Assembly (NCBI GenBank): GCA_027619675.1
Contig: JAQCHG010000078.1
Location: 1 to 7,229, forward strand
Direction: 5' to 3'
DNA: 7,229 nt
DNA from: Cyanobacteriota bacterium
GTDB taxonomy: Bacteria; Cyanobacteriota; Cyanobacteriia; Phormidesmidales; Phormidesmidaceae
Numbering within the stretch: position 1 is the first letter of the stretch; each line of letters begins with the position of its first letter. Made by a program: the position numbers and the translations under genes. Shown here piece after piece: positions 6,818 to 7,229 of the stretch. The notes beneath the pieces were generated by a model that had not been told where the DNA came from, made no database searches, and saw only the letters and a program-made list of their open reading frames with translations.

Positions 6818-6843
6818 GTTGCCTGTCCCCGTTGCCTGTCCCC
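6818..6843. repeat. Two tandem copies of a 13-bp unit
   Basis: GTTGCCTGTCCCC occurs at 6818-6830 and again, with no gap, at 6831-6843. The two copies are identical. It lies about 85-110 bp upstream of the hydrolase start and could come from slippage; a pair of protein-binding sites is another option. Confidence 0.7.
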
Positions 6844-6881
6844 GCGACCCTGGAGGCCCGTGCGGTGTTGGGCGGTACGCC

Positions 6882-7118
6882 TACAATGGGCCGATGGGTC
6901 GCCTTGGTCGCCACCCGTGATGGGGCAGCCCCAGGGACTGGTCCTGAAGGACAGGACTGACGCCTTCCCACCGATGAACAAGGGGCTTAAAGCCCCTTGC
7001 CCCAAGGGAACGTCGAGGATGCGGCAGCCGGTTGCATCAGTCCTCAGGAACTGTTCTCCATCACCGCCAACACCCTGGGGGTGTAGGGATTAAAACGGTT
7101 CCCATTGGGGCTAATGGG
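6882..7118 (+). ncRNA. Candidate structured RNA: -10-like box followed by a chain of hairpins
   Basis: A TACAAT (6882-6887) could be a -10 box without a good -35. Downstream on the plus strand come hairpins TGGGG/CCCCA (6921-6925/6929-6933), GTCC/GGAC with TGAA loop (6941-6952), CAAGGGGCT/AGCCCCTTG with a 3-nt loop (6979-6999), GATGCGGC/GTTGCATC with two G-T pairs (7018-7038), ACACCC/GGGTGT (7070-7084) and CCCATT/AATGGG (7101-7118). AGGACTG (6953-6959) could also pair with CAGTCCT (7038-7044), enclosing two of them. No terminator T-tract is seen after the last. Alternatives: an untranslated leader of a gene starting near 7150, or a relic of a transposon end. Strand is inferred from the -10-like box. 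Confidence 0.2.
6979..6999. repeat. Perfect 9-bp hairpin with 3-nt loop
   Basis: CAAGGGGCT (6979-6987) and AGCCCCTTG (6991-6999) are exact reverse complements around TAA. This is the strongest small hairpin in the gene-poor region. The right arm can instead pair with what follows: CCCTTG (6994-6999) with CAAGGG (7003-7008), so two exclusive structures are possible. No run of T follows on the plus strand. Confidence 0.6.
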
Positions 7119-7149
7119 GGGGCTGCCTGGGAGTTGAGGCAAGTTTGGG

Positions 7150-7229
7150 GTGGCTACGCTGGTGTCTGCGATCGTGACCGTTGTGAATCTGTGGATCCGT
7201 GTTCTGGTTTTGAGTTGTTTGATGTGGGG
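7150..7229 (+). CDS. Possible start of a membrane protein gene, cut by the window end
   Basis: From GTG at 7150 the frame stays open to the last base and encodes a strongly hydrophobic N-terminus (MATLVSAIVTVVNLWIRV, then LVLSCLMW), with T in the second codon position in about 15 of 26 codons, as expected of a membrane helix. An in-frame stop (TGA 7135-7137) just upstream limits the start to this GTG. GAGG (7136-7139) lies 10 nt before it, a little far. Another frame is also open here, and 26 codons are too few for certainty. If real, the hairpin-rich region just upstream would be its leader. Confidence 0.25.
   Translation, partial: MATLVSAIVTVVNLWIRVLVLSCLMW

Larger units (their letters stand above)
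6735..7149. other. Gene-poor region rich in short hairpins and repeats
   Basis: No credible gene is seen in these 415 bp. Frames such as 6758-7093 (+) give basic, Pro/Cys/Trp-rich translations with no recognisable domain. The region should hold the minus-strand promoter of the hydrolase, but I find no strong box. It contains a 13-bp tandem repeat (6818-6843), a 7-bp direct repeat GGTCGCC (6897-6903 and 6906-6912), and a series of hairpins from 6921 to 7118. No tRNA arms or known riboswitch core were recognised. A decayed insertion-sequence end is possible but unproven. Confidence 0.5.

Noticed and set aside
6758..7093. 111-codon plus-strand frame over the hairpin-rich region
   Set aside because: The translation is basic and Pro/Cys/Trp-rich with no domain; overlapping frames are similarly open, and hairpins explain the sequence better. 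A decayed transposase tail was considered but no recognisable motif was found.
6735..7229. CRISPR array
   Set aside because: Only one adjacent 13-bp duplication is present; there are no regularly spaced repeats and no spacers.

Overview
The window reads as chromosomal DNA of a cyanobacterium with a fairly GC-rich genome. The main sign is HIP1, the cyanobacterial palindrome GCGATCGC, which I count 12 times in 7.2 kb (about one per 600 bp). The gene set fits: a MEP-pathway dxr, a REC-GAF response regulator, a DCC-family protein and an alpha/beta hydrolase. Genus cannot be fixed by eye. I see no intact transposase, CRISPR array, tRNA or rRNA.

Layout. (1) 1-2433 (+): a 5'-truncated two-domain protein, an NDP-forming acyl-CoA synthetase fused to a GNAT acetyltransferase (Pat/acs-like). 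Its CoA-ligase part keeps the phospho-histidine, but its ATP-grasp part looks shortened and altered at metal-site residues. (2) 3879-2477 (-): dxr followed 5 nt later by a 67-residue two-helix membrane protein, probably one operon, convergent with gene 1. (3) 3880-4436: a 557-bp divergent intergenic region with short inverted repeats and weak promoter-like boxes. (4) 4437-5797 (+): response regulator followed 2 nt later by a DCC (DUF393) thiol-oxidoreductase-like protein, probably translationally coupled. (5) 6734-5880 (-): an alpha/beta hydrolase related to haloalkane dehalogenases whose nucleophile position is glycine. (6) 6735-7149: gene-poor DNA with a cluster of short hairpins and a 13-bp tandem repeat. 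(7) From 7150 a hydrophobic reading frame may begin and leaves the window.

The genes do not form one pathway. Dxr commits carbon to isoprenoid synthesis; the first gene may link acyl-CoA or acetylation status to control; the regulator/DCC pair looks like a small signalling-redox unit. The most interesting points are two apparently degenerated enzymes (the ATP-grasp part of gene 1 and the nucleophile of the hydrolase) and the hairpin-rich, possibly transcribed segment near the right edge. I found no clear new defence or mobile system.
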